From Candidatus Butyricimonas faecavium (lineage in GTDB: Bacteria; Bacteroidota; Bacteroidia; Bacteroidales; Marinifilaceae): a stretch of 64,000 bases of DNA. The position numbers and the translations under genes were made by a program. The notes below the pieces were generated by a model. The model was not told the origin of the DNA and ran no database searches. It saw only the letters and a list, made by a program, of their open reading frames with translations. This document shows, in pieces, positions 7,971 through 15,742 of the stretch (its first letter is position 1; each line of letters starts with the position of its first letter). The DNA lies in contig CALUKD010000011.1 in NCBI GenBank assembly GCA_944321125.1, positions 36,849 to 100,848 of the forward strand. Direction: 5' to 3'.

Positions 7971-8519
7971 TTAGTGGCAGCAACCGTCACCACAAGAGTG
8001 TCCCGAACCGCAACCGCCATCAGATCCACAACCGTGGCAACCGCCACATTTGTGAGAATGTAAACTTTCCAGTTCCTCATCAGTAGCGTCTCTTACCGCC
8101 AACACTTTACCCTTGAAAAATAAATCTTTTCCGGCCATCGGGTGATTAAAATCCATAGTCACCGTATCATCGCCCACGGTAACAATTGTCCCGTTCAGGT
8201 GACGTCCCAAACTATCCTGCATTGGCAGCACGTTTCCGGGGATCAACTCTTCTGCCTCAACTTCTGCAAATATATCTTTAGGTAACTCTACTATCATATC
8301 CTCGTTCACCTCTCCGTAAGCATTAGCAGCCGGGATATGAAAACTGAAAGAATTCCCTGTATTCAAATTCAATAGGTTCATCTCGAAATATTCCAGCGTT
8401 TGCCCTTGACCGCAAATAAACTCTAGGGGAGTTTTCTCGTCAGCTATTTCAACAGGTTCCGCATCCGCTGCCGTTCTCAACTCGTAACTCACGGTTACAA
8501 ACTTATTCTTTGTTATCAT
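7971..8519 (-). CDS. SlyD-like FKBP peptidyl-prolyl isomerase with metal-binding tail
   Basis: A 182-residue FKBP-type peptidyl-prolyl cis-trans isomerase of the SlyD branch. The FKBP core is at residues 1-70 and 125-150, with an inserted chaperone flap between them. The motif GQGQTLEYFEMNLLNLNTG matches the SlyD pattern G.G.LI.G.E.AL.GM..G. The last 30 residues contain many Cys, His and Gly (for example CGGCHGCGS and HSCGDGCCH), like the nickel-binding tail of E. coli SlyD. In E. coli that tail feeds hydrogenase maturation, but no hydrogenase genes are visible here, so the metal role is inferred only. Confidence 0.93.
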   Translation of the reverse strand: MITKNKFVTVSYELRTAADAEPVEIADEKTPLEFICGQGQTLEYFEMNLLNLNTGNSFSFHIPAANAYGEVNEDMIVELPKDIFAEVEAEELIPGNVLPMQDSLGRHLNGTIVTVGDDTVTMDFNHPMAGKDLFFKGKVLAVRDATDEELESLHSHKCGGCHGCGSDGGCGSGHSCGDGCCH

Positions 8520-8545
8520 TTCTCTTTTTTTTAATTATTCGACAG

Positions 8546-8553
8546 CAAAGATA
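8546..8553 (-). promoter_or_regulatory. Candidate -7 box (TATCTTTG) for the FKBP gene
   Basis: Matches TAnnTTTG on the minus strand, 26 bases before the ATG at 8519. Confidence 0.45.
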
Positions 8554-8684
8554 CAACTAATTAAGCGAAAAGTTGAAAGCAAAAAGCTAAAAGTTGAGAA
8601 AAGCTTAAATGAAGCTTAAAGTGGCCAAAAGAGCATTTACATCGAACGGCCGGAATCTAAAATTAGTAAAGACTTTATAAACTA

Positions 8685-8719
8685 GCGGGAGTGTCAAAAG
8701 ATCTTTTTGACACTCCCGC
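8685..8719 (-). terminator. Strong hairpin downstream of the OmpA-family gene
   Basis: GCGGGAGTGTCAAAA (8685-8699) pairs perfectly with TTTTGACACTCCCGC (8705-8719) over a 5-base loop. It lies 41 bases past the stop of the OmpA-family gene. The T-run on the minus strand is weak, so it may act as an RNA-stability stem as much as a terminator. Confidence 0.65.
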
Positions 8720-8759
8720 TTCTAAAATATATTTGGTCAGTAGTTATGTAGCTTCAACA

Positions 8760-9950
8760 TCATTCAACAATAACCACGCGGCTCAATTGAACACCTCCCT
8801 TATAAAGATTATCAACACCCCCCTTACCAACAACTTGCAGTTGACTGGCCTTAACACCAAATTTCTTCACTAAAGCGTCAGCCACGTTTTGAGCACGTTT
8901 CTCGCTCAACTTCTGATTGTAAGCCGGAGTTCCTGTTGCTTTATCTGCATATCCGGTAACTCTATAAATTTGATTCGGATTGTTCTTGATAATCTCCGCA
9001 TAATATTTCAAATTAATCATCTCCTTGTTGGTAATGTTTGCTTTGTTGATATTGAAGAAAATAGCCAATGGAGCAGCTTTTACCTCTTTAACAACCTGCG
9101 GTTGAACCTTACGAGCTTGATCTAATTCATTCTGCAAACGATCTGCCCGGCGAATTTGCTCTGCCAATTTAGCCTCCGCGGCACTTAACATTTCCGGTGA
9201 AACTCCGGTAGAAATGATTTCTGTCGGTTTTTCTCTCCTAAAATTACGCTGGTTAAATTTATAAGTAAATCCGGCTGTTACCCCCAAAATACCTTCTCCT
9301 TTGCTTCCGCCGGTGTCACCGTCAAATGATTGAGGAACCAAACTACCCTTGATCTCGATATTAAAGTCAAAAGCGTTAGATAAACGCATTTTATTAATCA
9401 AACCTGCCACGAACATAAACTTCGTGTTGTCCACAGAAGAACAACCATGAATCATACCAAAACCGGCAAATGGAACGGCCTCATAGAAACGATCCGTACG
9501 ATAACCGCCAATCCAATTGGAAAGATTCAATAATCCATCAACATGCACGTTAAACTGTTGCCATTTTTGTTTGTAATATCCATCTACACGAGAAGGTCCC
9601 TTAGCATAAATATTAGCAGGATCAGCCGTTAAACCTTTTAATGTGAAACCACCAACTTGAGCCCGAACTCCTAATGTCGGCATCAACCATTTTCCCACAG
9701 AAAAATCAAATGTCGGGGTAATACGGCGCCCGAAATCATCCTTACTATCATACTCTCCAAAATAAACTTGCCCACCGGCACCTATTGAAATAAACCAATT
9801 ATCCCAAAAGCCATTGGTAACAAAACCACGCCAAGGAGCCGTAGATTCCTCTTCTACCACAGTTACCTTAACTTCTTCTTTTTGTGCGCTAGCCAATAAT
9901 GGCAGAATCGCTACAAATAACAAAATAAACGTCTTCTTCATATTCATCAT
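8760..9950 (-). CDS. OmpA-family outer membrane protein
   Basis: A 396-residue exported protein. Residues 1-22 are a signal peptide ending ALASAQ-like (LLASAQ). Residues 40-235 alternate like an outer-membrane beta barrel. A coiled segment rich in Ala/Glu/Arg follows near 255-290. Residues 295-396 form an OmpA-type peptidoglycan-binding domain with YRVTGYADKATGTPAYNQ and LSEKRAQNVADAL. It probably anchors the outer membrane to the cell wall. Similar proteins are among the abundant outer-membrane proteins of Bacteroidales. It stands alone with a long upstream region. Confidence 0.93.
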   Translation of the reverse strand: MMNMKKTFILLFVAILPLLASAQKEEVKVTVVEEESTAPWRGFVTNGFWDNWFISIGAGGQVYFGEYDSKDDFGRRITPTFDFSVGKWLMPTLGVRAQVGGFTLKGLTADPANIYAKGPSRVDGYYKQKWQQFNVHVDGLLNLSNWIGGYRTDRFYEAVPFAGFGMIHGCSSVDNTKFMFVAGLINKMRLSNAFDFNIEIKGSLVPQSFDGDTGGSKGEGILGVTAGFTYKFNQRNFRREKPTEIISTGVSPEMLSAAEAKLAEQIRRADRLQNELDQARKVQPQVVKEVKAAPLAIFFNINKANITNKEMINLKYYAEIIKNNPNQIYRVTGYADKATGTPAYNQKLSEKRAQNVADALVKKFGVKASQLQVVGKGGVDNLYKGGVQLSRVVIVE

Positions 9951-10315
9951 CTGTTTGTTAACTATTGTTTGCTTGTTATGTATCTAAGCTGATCTTAATA
10001 ACATTCAAAATACGGGGCCTCGTTTAAAAATGTTACACTCTCATTGGAAAAAATTATATTAAAAATTTTAATTAACTTTATACCAATTCAAACAAGAAGT
10101 AGTTAACAATTATCGTGCCAATAGTGACATTTTTAATTAATTAAATAAAATATTCCGTAAAAATATATCTATAAAGTTCAAATCAAAAATACAAAAAAGA
10201 TTACACGCCAAGCCCCCAAGCATACCTATCTACTTTATTGTCATGTCACGCTACCATCATTGCCACTTACATGACAAAGACGATCCCGCCTTTTCGTCGC
10301 AAGCTTCGTCTACGC
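9951..10315. other. AT-rich intergenic region upstream of the OmpA-family gene
   Basis: This gap must hold the promoter of the OmpA-family gene. A CAAAAATA near 10185 reads TATTTTTG on the minus strand and fits the -7 consensus, but it is far from the start and unproven. No gene, long repeat or clear terminator was seen. Confidence 0.4.
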
Positions 10316-11380
10316 CTAAAATGGTCCAAAAAACCTTTTCAATAACATGGAAAAAACCTTCTCGTCATCTCCATATTTCTTTATCATCTTATTCCACGAT
10401 TCCTTCGAATACTTGACCTTATTCCCCTTGTTATCGGAATATTCCCTCTCATCAAAAATATTCTTCTTCAAAGTTGCACACTCTTTATAGTTATGGCGGA
10501 ACTTTAAATCCCCGAATATATCCCGTTCCACGCTCCATTTGTTTCCTTTATTATCTTTCACTTGGAGCTCTCCGAAAATATCTCTCCCGATGTCCACTTT
10601 GTTTCCCCTGCCGTCATTTATCTGCACATGGTCGAAAATATCCTTTCGGATAGAAAGGCTCATACCCTGATTATCCGTGTACTCGATACCATCAAACATA
10701 TCTTTTTTTATCGAAATCCGCCGTCCCTCACTATTCTTGTATTCAATATTTCCGAATATATCCACGGTATACTCTTCCGTGTAATTTTTCTTTTTCCCAA
10801 CATCTTTAACTAATCCCAACAACAAGAATTCTTCAATATTCTTGTTTCCTCCATGCCTTCCTCTCTTGATTTTACCCAAAAACTCTTTTGAATAAGTCAC
10901 CCTATTTCCCCGATTATCCTTGTATATTACATTTTCAAAAATATCTTCTCCTAATGTGGCTCGAAACTCGTTACTAAAATATTCCAATTCGCCCATGATA
11001 TTCCGTCTTAATGTCATGGATCGTCCCCGGTTATTCCCGTATCGTGCATTTCCCCAAATATCAATTTCGTACACACCATGTACATTTCTCCGATTCCGGT
11101 ATTCATGTATTAGTTCGGAGAACAAGAAATCTTCAAAATAAGGCCTGTCCTTCTCCGGGACCTTCTCCCACATCGCCTTCGAATACTTCACCTCGTTTCC
11201 CCGATTATCCTTGTAAACCTTATCCCCGAAAATATTCGTGGAAAGCGATGCTTGAAATCTATCCCGGGATTCATAACGCAAATTTCCATGTATATCAACA
11301 AAATATTGTCCTCCACCCATTTGAGCGTAAGAAACCAACCCAAGAACAACGAAAAACAACAAGAATGCAAACTTTCTCAT
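10316..11380 (-). CDS. Exported protein made of tandem about 20-residue repeats
   Basis: A 354-residue protein with a signal peptide (residues 1-19, ending SYAQ). The rest consists of about eleven copies of a 19-22 residue unit of the form D-I-F-G-x-[ILV]-x-Y-x-D-N-x-G-N-x-[VS]-x-[YI]-x-[KR]-[DE]. Units group in three larger blocks, each opening with an [VI]DI[HWF]GN unit. In the first two blocks a YKDNRGN unit ending YSK is followed by a charged helical segment. The spacing suggests a beta-hairpin or beta-solenoid rod outside the inner membrane. No named family was recognised. It could be a surface or periplasmic binding protein. Confidence 0.8.
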   Translation of the reverse strand: MRKFAFLLFFVVLGLVSYAQMGGGQYFVDIHGNLRYESRDRFQASLSTNIFGDKVYKDNRGNEVKYSKAMWEKVPEKDRPYFEDFLFSELIHEYRNRRNVHGVYEIDIWGNARYGNNRGRSMTLRRNIMGELEYFSNEFRATLGEDIFENVIYKDNRGNRVTYSKEFLGKIKRGRHGGNKNIEEFLLLGLVKDVGKKKNYTEEYTVDIFGNIEYKNSEGRRISIKKDMFDGIEYTDNQGMSLSIRKDIFDHVQINDGRGNKVDIGRDIFGELQVKDNKGNKWSVERDIFGDLKFRHNYKECATLKKNIFDEREYSDNKGNKVKYSKESWNKMIKKYGDDEKVFSMLLKRFFGPF

Positions 11381-11460
11381 AGCGAAGATTTTCTGTAAAT
11401 ATACAGATAAAAAAGTAAAAAGAAACAGAATAATGTAAGTTAATTGCGATTCAGGCGTTC

Positions 11461-11853
11461 ATGGCTAAATTCAGTTTTTACGCGAGGACAATTAAAGACA
11501 CCTAAAAGCGAATTAATGCCCCGGAGCGTAACCGTATCTGTAACCAGTTTATCTGGTATACGGATTTACCGGCTTGGCAGCAACAACACGACCTACACGC
11601 TTTTTTCCCGGTAACGGGCCGTATCGCGATTGACGGAAAAGTCGTTCAATTTAGTTGCAAATTTGACATCGACCCCAAAATTTGGGATGCGGACGCAGGC
11701 CGGGCCTCCGGGGCGGTGGAAGGTTACACTAAACGTTCGATACCTGCGGTAAATCGTACCGCTTTGGAGGATTATCCTGAATCCCGTCGTTTACGTTACA
11801 GGATACGAATGTCATTGCCCCCGCAAGGGGGCAAAACATCATTATATTTCTGA
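11461..11853 (+). pseudogene. Remnant of a Bacteroidetes tyrosine recombinase (N-terminal part only)
   Basis: The frame starts ATGGCTAAATTCAG at 11461, meets an in-frame TAA at 11503, then stays open to a TGA at 11851. The middle part translates to FFPVTGRIAIDGKVVQFSCK followed by DPKIWDADAGRASG, which matches the arm-type DNA-binding region of Bacteroidetes integrases. The sequence after that no longer resembles the family, and the SAM-like and catalytic (R-H-R-Y) domains are missing. It lies at the edge of the G+C-rich fimbrial island and is probably what is left of the element that brought it in. Confidence 0.7.
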
Positions 11854-11930
11854 TCGTTCTCATTTATTATATCATTTTAGTTTGTTCATACATTTTATTG
11901 CTGGCCGGACGCACCGGTATATTTTATATT

Positions 11931-12881
11931 TCATGGCCTGTCTGGAGGCAGGGTAGCGGAAGCGCTGCCCTGCTCGTCCCAAGCCGTGATGGCGAGAGGG
12001 CCCAGATCGATGCGCCGATCATTGACGGTGACGGGAAAGACGTAGTTGTTACCGGCCTGAAACTCGTCATCGCTGGTGAGCGTGCATTTATACTCCCGTC
12101 CGCCTATCTGAAAGGTTATCGGGATGCTGCTTGTAGTTTTAGGCAGAATAATGGCCGAAAAGGTGGCGTGTACTCCTTCGGGTATGGTTTCAGATTTATA
12201 GAGATTGATACTTTCTGCACTGGAAAGTTGCGGCGGATTGCCTTGCAGTCCCCAAGATACGGTTGCGAATATCCGTCCGGTAAATACATCGTTCCCCGTC
12301 AGCCCTTTGATGTCATCGGGAGTGAGCCCGTTGCCCGCACTGACGTTGAGGGTAATCTTGCTCAATAGGTGCTCGAACTTCAATTTGACGGGCGACGGGC
12401 TATTGCCCACGCCTGCGGCGCGGGCCACCATCAGGTCGATGGCTGCCGGTTTACTCTGGTCGGTCAGGTTCACTATTATTTGAAGGAATTCGTTAGGCCT
12501 ACCGTAAGGATAATAAGCAAGGATATCTACGGTACCTTGCACCGGATAGTGCACGTGTGTATCGTCGGCAGGTACTAACGCACCTGTTACGGCATCGCGT
12601 ACGGTGTATTTCTTATTCTCCACGCTCGGGTATACGACGCCCGGACCGGGGGATACGTAGATGCCTATTTCGTCGTTCATGACCCACTTGTCGCCGTCGG
12701 GCGTGACGCGGGTTTGGGCGTCAGGTAGTGCCGTACCGCCGATAGCGGCGGTGAAGGTGATTTCATCTGCGGTACCGTCATCACTGCCGGACAGGGCGTC
12801 ATCGTGCGAGCAGGCGGCCAGCCCGGCTACGAATAGCAGGGCGGCGAGTATAAAGTATGTTCTTCTTGTTTTCATTATCAA
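11931..12881 (-). CDS. Fimbrillin family lipoprotein
   Basis: A 316-residue protein with a signal-peptidase-II lipobox (LAAC, Cys24). The mature part shows the fimbrillin-A (FimA/Mfa-like) pattern: an N-terminal EITFTAAIGG strand, DTHVHYPVQGTVDILAYYPYG, and a VKLKFEHLLSKITLNVSAG segment like the K-F-x-H-x-L-S-K/R motif of the family, then a second beta domain. Such lipoproteins are subunits of type V pili, assembled after arginine-specific cleavage of the N-terminal strand. It is the last gene of a three-gene operon and ends near the integrase remnant. Confidence 0.85.
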   Translation of the reverse strand: MIMKTRRTYFILAALLFVAGLAACSHDDALSGSDDGTADEITFTAAIGGTALPDAQTRVTPDGDKWVMNDEIGIYVSPGPGVVYPSVENKKYTVRDAVTGALVPADDTHVHYPVQGTVDILAYYPYGRPNEFLQIIVNLTDQSKPAAIDLMVARAAGVGNSPSPVKLKFEHLLSKITLNVSAGNGLTPDDIKGLTGNDVFTGRIFATVSWGLQGNPPQLSSAESINLYKSETIPEGVHATFSAIILPKTTSSIPITFQIGGREYKCTLTSDDEFQAGNNYVFPVTVNDRRIDLGPLAITAWDEQGSASATLPPDRP

Positions 12882-12949
12882 TCTTGTTTATATATTATTA
12901 CTTGGTGTGGTCCAGTTCCTCGGTGGCAGCGTAGGAATACGGGGCATTT

Positions 12950-13946
12950 TCATGGGGCGGACGGGCCTGCGCCTATCTCCACGCCGCTGTCGATGGTTCC
13001 GCCATCTGTCCACCCGGAGATTTCACCGGTAGCGAAGGTAACGTCATCGGTGGTGAGGTCGAGGTTCAGCGTCAGCATCTGGCCGCTATTCAGAGTGGTG
13101 AGCGATGCGCCGCCGTCCAAAGTGGCAGGCACAGGGTAGGTGAATACTTTGCCGGCCAGCTTTATCCGTATCCAGTCCGTGCCGGGGATCACGTGCTGGG
13201 GGGGTTACGATAAAGAAGGTCTTGGCGCCGGTGCGCTCGCCGTAGTTACCATCGGGGTTAGTGGCGGCGCCGGGGGTGACGGTGCCAGAGCCAATGTCAA
13301 TGTTGACCGAGGCGTTCATGCCCAGCAGGCTGACGGTAGCCTGGTTGGCATCCCAGCCGGGCACGCCGGTGGTGAGGTTCACGACCAGTTTGTGCATGGC
13401 ATGGCGGAAGACGAGGTCTACCCTATCGCCCCGGTTGATGTCCGTGGCGGAGGTGGCCAGCAGTAGGTCGGGGTTGGCGGCAGCGGAGGGGTCGAAGCCG
13501 CTGCCGCTTAACGAGCCTCTCGGATAGTAGGCGTAGAAGGTGAAGGACGGACTGGCGAGGACGGCGTTGCCTAACTGCTCCCAAGTGACCGTGGTGACGA
13601 TGGTATAAGGTAGACCTGTTGCCACTCCATTCATGTTCCTGACGCCCAGCCATATCTCGTCATCGGGTGTGAAGATTCCGCTGCCGTCATCGCCGGGGCT
13701 CCATGCCACGCGGGTTTGCGGGGTGGTGTTAGAGATGATGGCGGTGCGGATGTTTATCGGTGTGTCGGTGGTGGCGTCATCCCCCTTGCTGCACGCGGCG
13801 AGGAGCAATGCCGGGAGTACCGCGAGCAGCGTCCATTTTCTGATTGCTCTTTTCTTGTTTTTCGCTCCTGTGTCGCGCAACTTACTCACGCTCGGCAAAG
13901 CCCCAACCTGCGGTTTGCTTTGCTCTTGCTTAATCGTAACTTTCAT
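12950..13946 (-). pseudogene. Frameshifted fimbrillin-like lipoprotein gene (possibly phase-variable)
   Basis: Frame 1 runs from 13946 to about 13200 and encodes a lipoprotein (LAAC, Cys52) with fimbrillin features: FTFYAYYPRG and VDLVFRHAMHKLVVNLTTG. It then reads into 36 unrelated residues and stops at 13086. The true continuation, IPGTDWIRIKLAGKVFTYPV, is in the next frame and ends at 12950. The switch falls on a run of seven C (coding strand). Adding one C restores a single frame through the FIVTPPQHVIPG junction. The first 35 residues before the signal peptide are longer than usual. The gene could be broken, phase-variable, or reflect a base-calling error. Confidence 0.8.
13198..13204. 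repeat. G7 homopolymer at the frameshift
   Basis: Seven consecutive G on the plus strand, lying exactly where the fimbrillin reading frame changes. An eight-base run would restore the frame. Confidence 0.85.
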
Positions 13947-13977
13947 GTTATCTTGTTTTTATTTGTTTCCTTATACA

Positions 13978-14862
13978 TTAGTTGGCTACCACAGAATCGC
14001 CCTGCACGGGCTTCCAGTCCTCGATGGTGGCCGTGAATCCGGCTTCGATGGGTGTTTTCACCACCTTGCCGCCCAGCGTGAAGGGTATCTTCTTGTCCAT
14101 GTTAAAAGCGGCAAGGTCGGTGCTCAGGTCGCTGTCGAGGGTTACGGCAGTGGGACGGTTGTCCTCGAAACGGATTTGAGCATATAACCGTTGCTGCGCT
14201 CCTGCCGTGCCAAGCAATCGCACCGTGACACTCCATTTCCCTGCATCGGCATCACCGGTAAGCTTTTCAAACTCCAATGCTATGCTGGAAGGATTGCCAT
14301 GCGTTCCGGCGTCAATGTCCAGCGTACCGGCGACTCCCGAAAGGTAGCCCTTGATGCTTTCTATCTGATTAGCCGCACCGCCAGTTGGTTCGATAACGAA
14401 CGTGAGTTGGCGCACCTGCTGGCTCATGGCAACGGTTAATTCATGTACTTTGTCTTTTTCTATCGCCACATCCATTGTGCCGCAGAACAGCCAGCCCGGA
14501 GCGTTGTTTACAAACACGCCCGGCTGACCGTCGGAAGCCGTTGCCGCAGCCACGCTCGCCGTTGTACCGCTGACCGTGATATTGTCCGCTGTATTGTGGA
14601 CGTGGATGCGGTAGTTTTCCGGTACAAAAAGATTGTCTATCGTGTTGGTCGTACCGTTCACCGCAGCCGAATATTCGCCCACCTTGACGGTGTAACTGAC
14701 CGGAATGTCTATACCCGCACCGCGCTCCGCCCAGTCGGTCGTGAGCGTGATCTTCCCGTGATTGGGATGCGGGGTGTCATAAATCGGGTCTTCCACGTCG
14801 CAAGCGGTAAGCAGCATTGCCACCCCCGTTGTTGCTATTATCATTAATTTTAATGTCTTCAT
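13978..14862 (-). CDS. DUF5119/FimB-Mfa2-like fimbrial lipoprotein
   Basis: A 294-residue lipoprotein (LTAC, Cys21). The mature N-terminus has the pattern CDVEDPIYDTPHPNHGKITL with TTDW after it, like the C-x-H-P-H-x-W start of DUF5119 proteins, which belong to the FimB/Mfa2 group. In known type V pili, FimB/Mfa2 anchors the fibre in the outer membrane and limits its length. Here it is the first gene of the operon, with two fimbrillin-like genes after it. That order suggests it anchors or starts the fibre made by them. G+C content is clearly above the flanks. Confidence 0.8.
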   Translation of the reverse strand: MKTLKLMIIATTGVAMLLTACDVEDPIYDTPHPNHGKITLTTDWAERGAGIDIPVSYTVKVGEYSAAVNGTTNTIDNLFVPENYRIHVHNTADNITVSGTTASVAAATASDGQPGVFVNNAPGWLFCGTMDVAIEKDKVHELTVAMSQQVRQLTFVIEPTGGAANQIESIKGYLSGVAGTLDIDAGTHGNPSSIALEFEKLTGDADAGKWSVTVRLLGTAGAQQRLYAQIRFEDNRPTAVTLDSDLSTDLAAFNMDKKIPFTLGGKVVKTPIEAGFTATIEDWKPVQGDSVVAN

Positions 14863-14995
14863 ATCTTGTATTATTTATTTGTTACCGCCTATTGAATAAG
14901 GGAAGTTGGTAACCCACCAAGCGATCTATTAATTTATTCATGATTATTTTCAGCTATCCTGATTCCGGTTCAAGTTTCAGGCAAAGGCAATCCGT

Positions 14996-15038
14996 AATCC
15001 GTCCGCCAAACGGAATAAACCCCTTTCGCGGACGGATT
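14996..15038. promoter_or_regulatory. Hairpin in the fimbrial operon leader
   Basis: AATCCGTCCGC (14996-15006) and GCGGACGGATT (15028-15038) are perfect inverse complements around a 21-base loop, 134 bases before the start of the first fimbrial gene. No T-run follows on the minus strand. It could be an operator or an RNA stem. Confidence 0.5.
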
Positions 15039-15264
15039 GGAAATAAATATATAAACATGCAAAAATTGGCAGCTAGGTGTATGTACACGAATTTCCGAAA
15101 CCACCCAATATTCAAGCATGAAAATAAAAGAAAAAGTCAATTTTCTTTTATTTTTTACACGGCTGGCTACCCGGCAAACACATAATCGTTCATCCATACC
15201 CCTCAATTTCATGCTTTGCTCTCTTTTATTTTTGTAAAGTTAGAGGATATCCCCTTGGGCCGGA

Positions 15265-15328
15265 TGACAAATCAACAATTTCTATTGTGACAAATCAGCA
15301 TAAGAGCATTTTTTATGGTGACAAATCA
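15265..15328. promoter_or_regulatory. Three TGACAAATCA direct repeats
   Basis: The decamer TGACAAATCA occurs exactly at 15265, 15288 and 15319. The last two copies extend to GTGACAAATCAnCATAAG. They lie about 400 bases upstream of the fimbrial operon and look like binding sites for a regulator. The remaining part of this 0.9-kb gap (14863-15742) holds the leader hairpin and the interleaved repeats described separately, and no gene that I can support. Confidence 0.6.
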
Positions 15329-15532
15329 TCATAAGCGTACAAAAAGGTATATTTTGACATTTTTTAACTTGGAAACAAAGTCTTGTGTCGAAAAACCGAT
15401 ATATTTTGGAAGTTCCAGTCAAATACAAAAGAAAAGCGGGTAACCGTCACGGCCCCGCCATTTTAGTGAAATTAGAATTTTAAAATTGTTACCCTACGAA
15501 CAATATTAATTATGTATTATTGACAAAACATA

Positions 15533-15652
15533 AAAGCCTCCGGACTGTAAATTAAGATCTCACCCAAAATTTAACACTACGTATAGCCACGCACCGGAGG
15601 CTTTATAATACCTTCAGCGTCGCTACACGTTGTATTATTTTCTGAGTGAGAT
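15533..15652. repeat. Two interleaved inverted repeats (A-B-A'-B')
   Basis: A is AAAGCCTCCGG (15533-15543) and A' is CCGGAGGCTTT (15594-15604), a perfect 11-bp match. B (15557-15592) and the reverse complement of B' (15617-15652) align without gaps over 36 bases with 28 identities. The order A-B-A'-B' is that of a pseudoknot or of two alternative stems. It sits 90 bases past the stop of cinA. Confidence 0.6.
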
Positions 15653-15742
15653 ATGCAAATGTAATTTATATTTTCGAAATAGGAACATGAAATACAAAAA
15701 AGTTTACCGGGACCCGCCTTTTTACTGTGATTCACGACGAAT

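Noticed and set aside
14940..15185. Open frames on both strands in the fimbrial leader
   Set aside because: They run through the hairpin and AT-rich leader, lack a leader sequence and do not read like proteins. The region is better explained as regulatory.
15533..15604. 6S RNA
   Set aside because: The closing stem encloses only 50 bases, too short for the open bubble of 6S RNA.
15533..15652. CRISPR repeat or integron attC site
   Set aside because: The 36-base B repeat occurs only twice, in opposite orientation, with no spacers, and lacks the GTTRRRY ends of attC sites.
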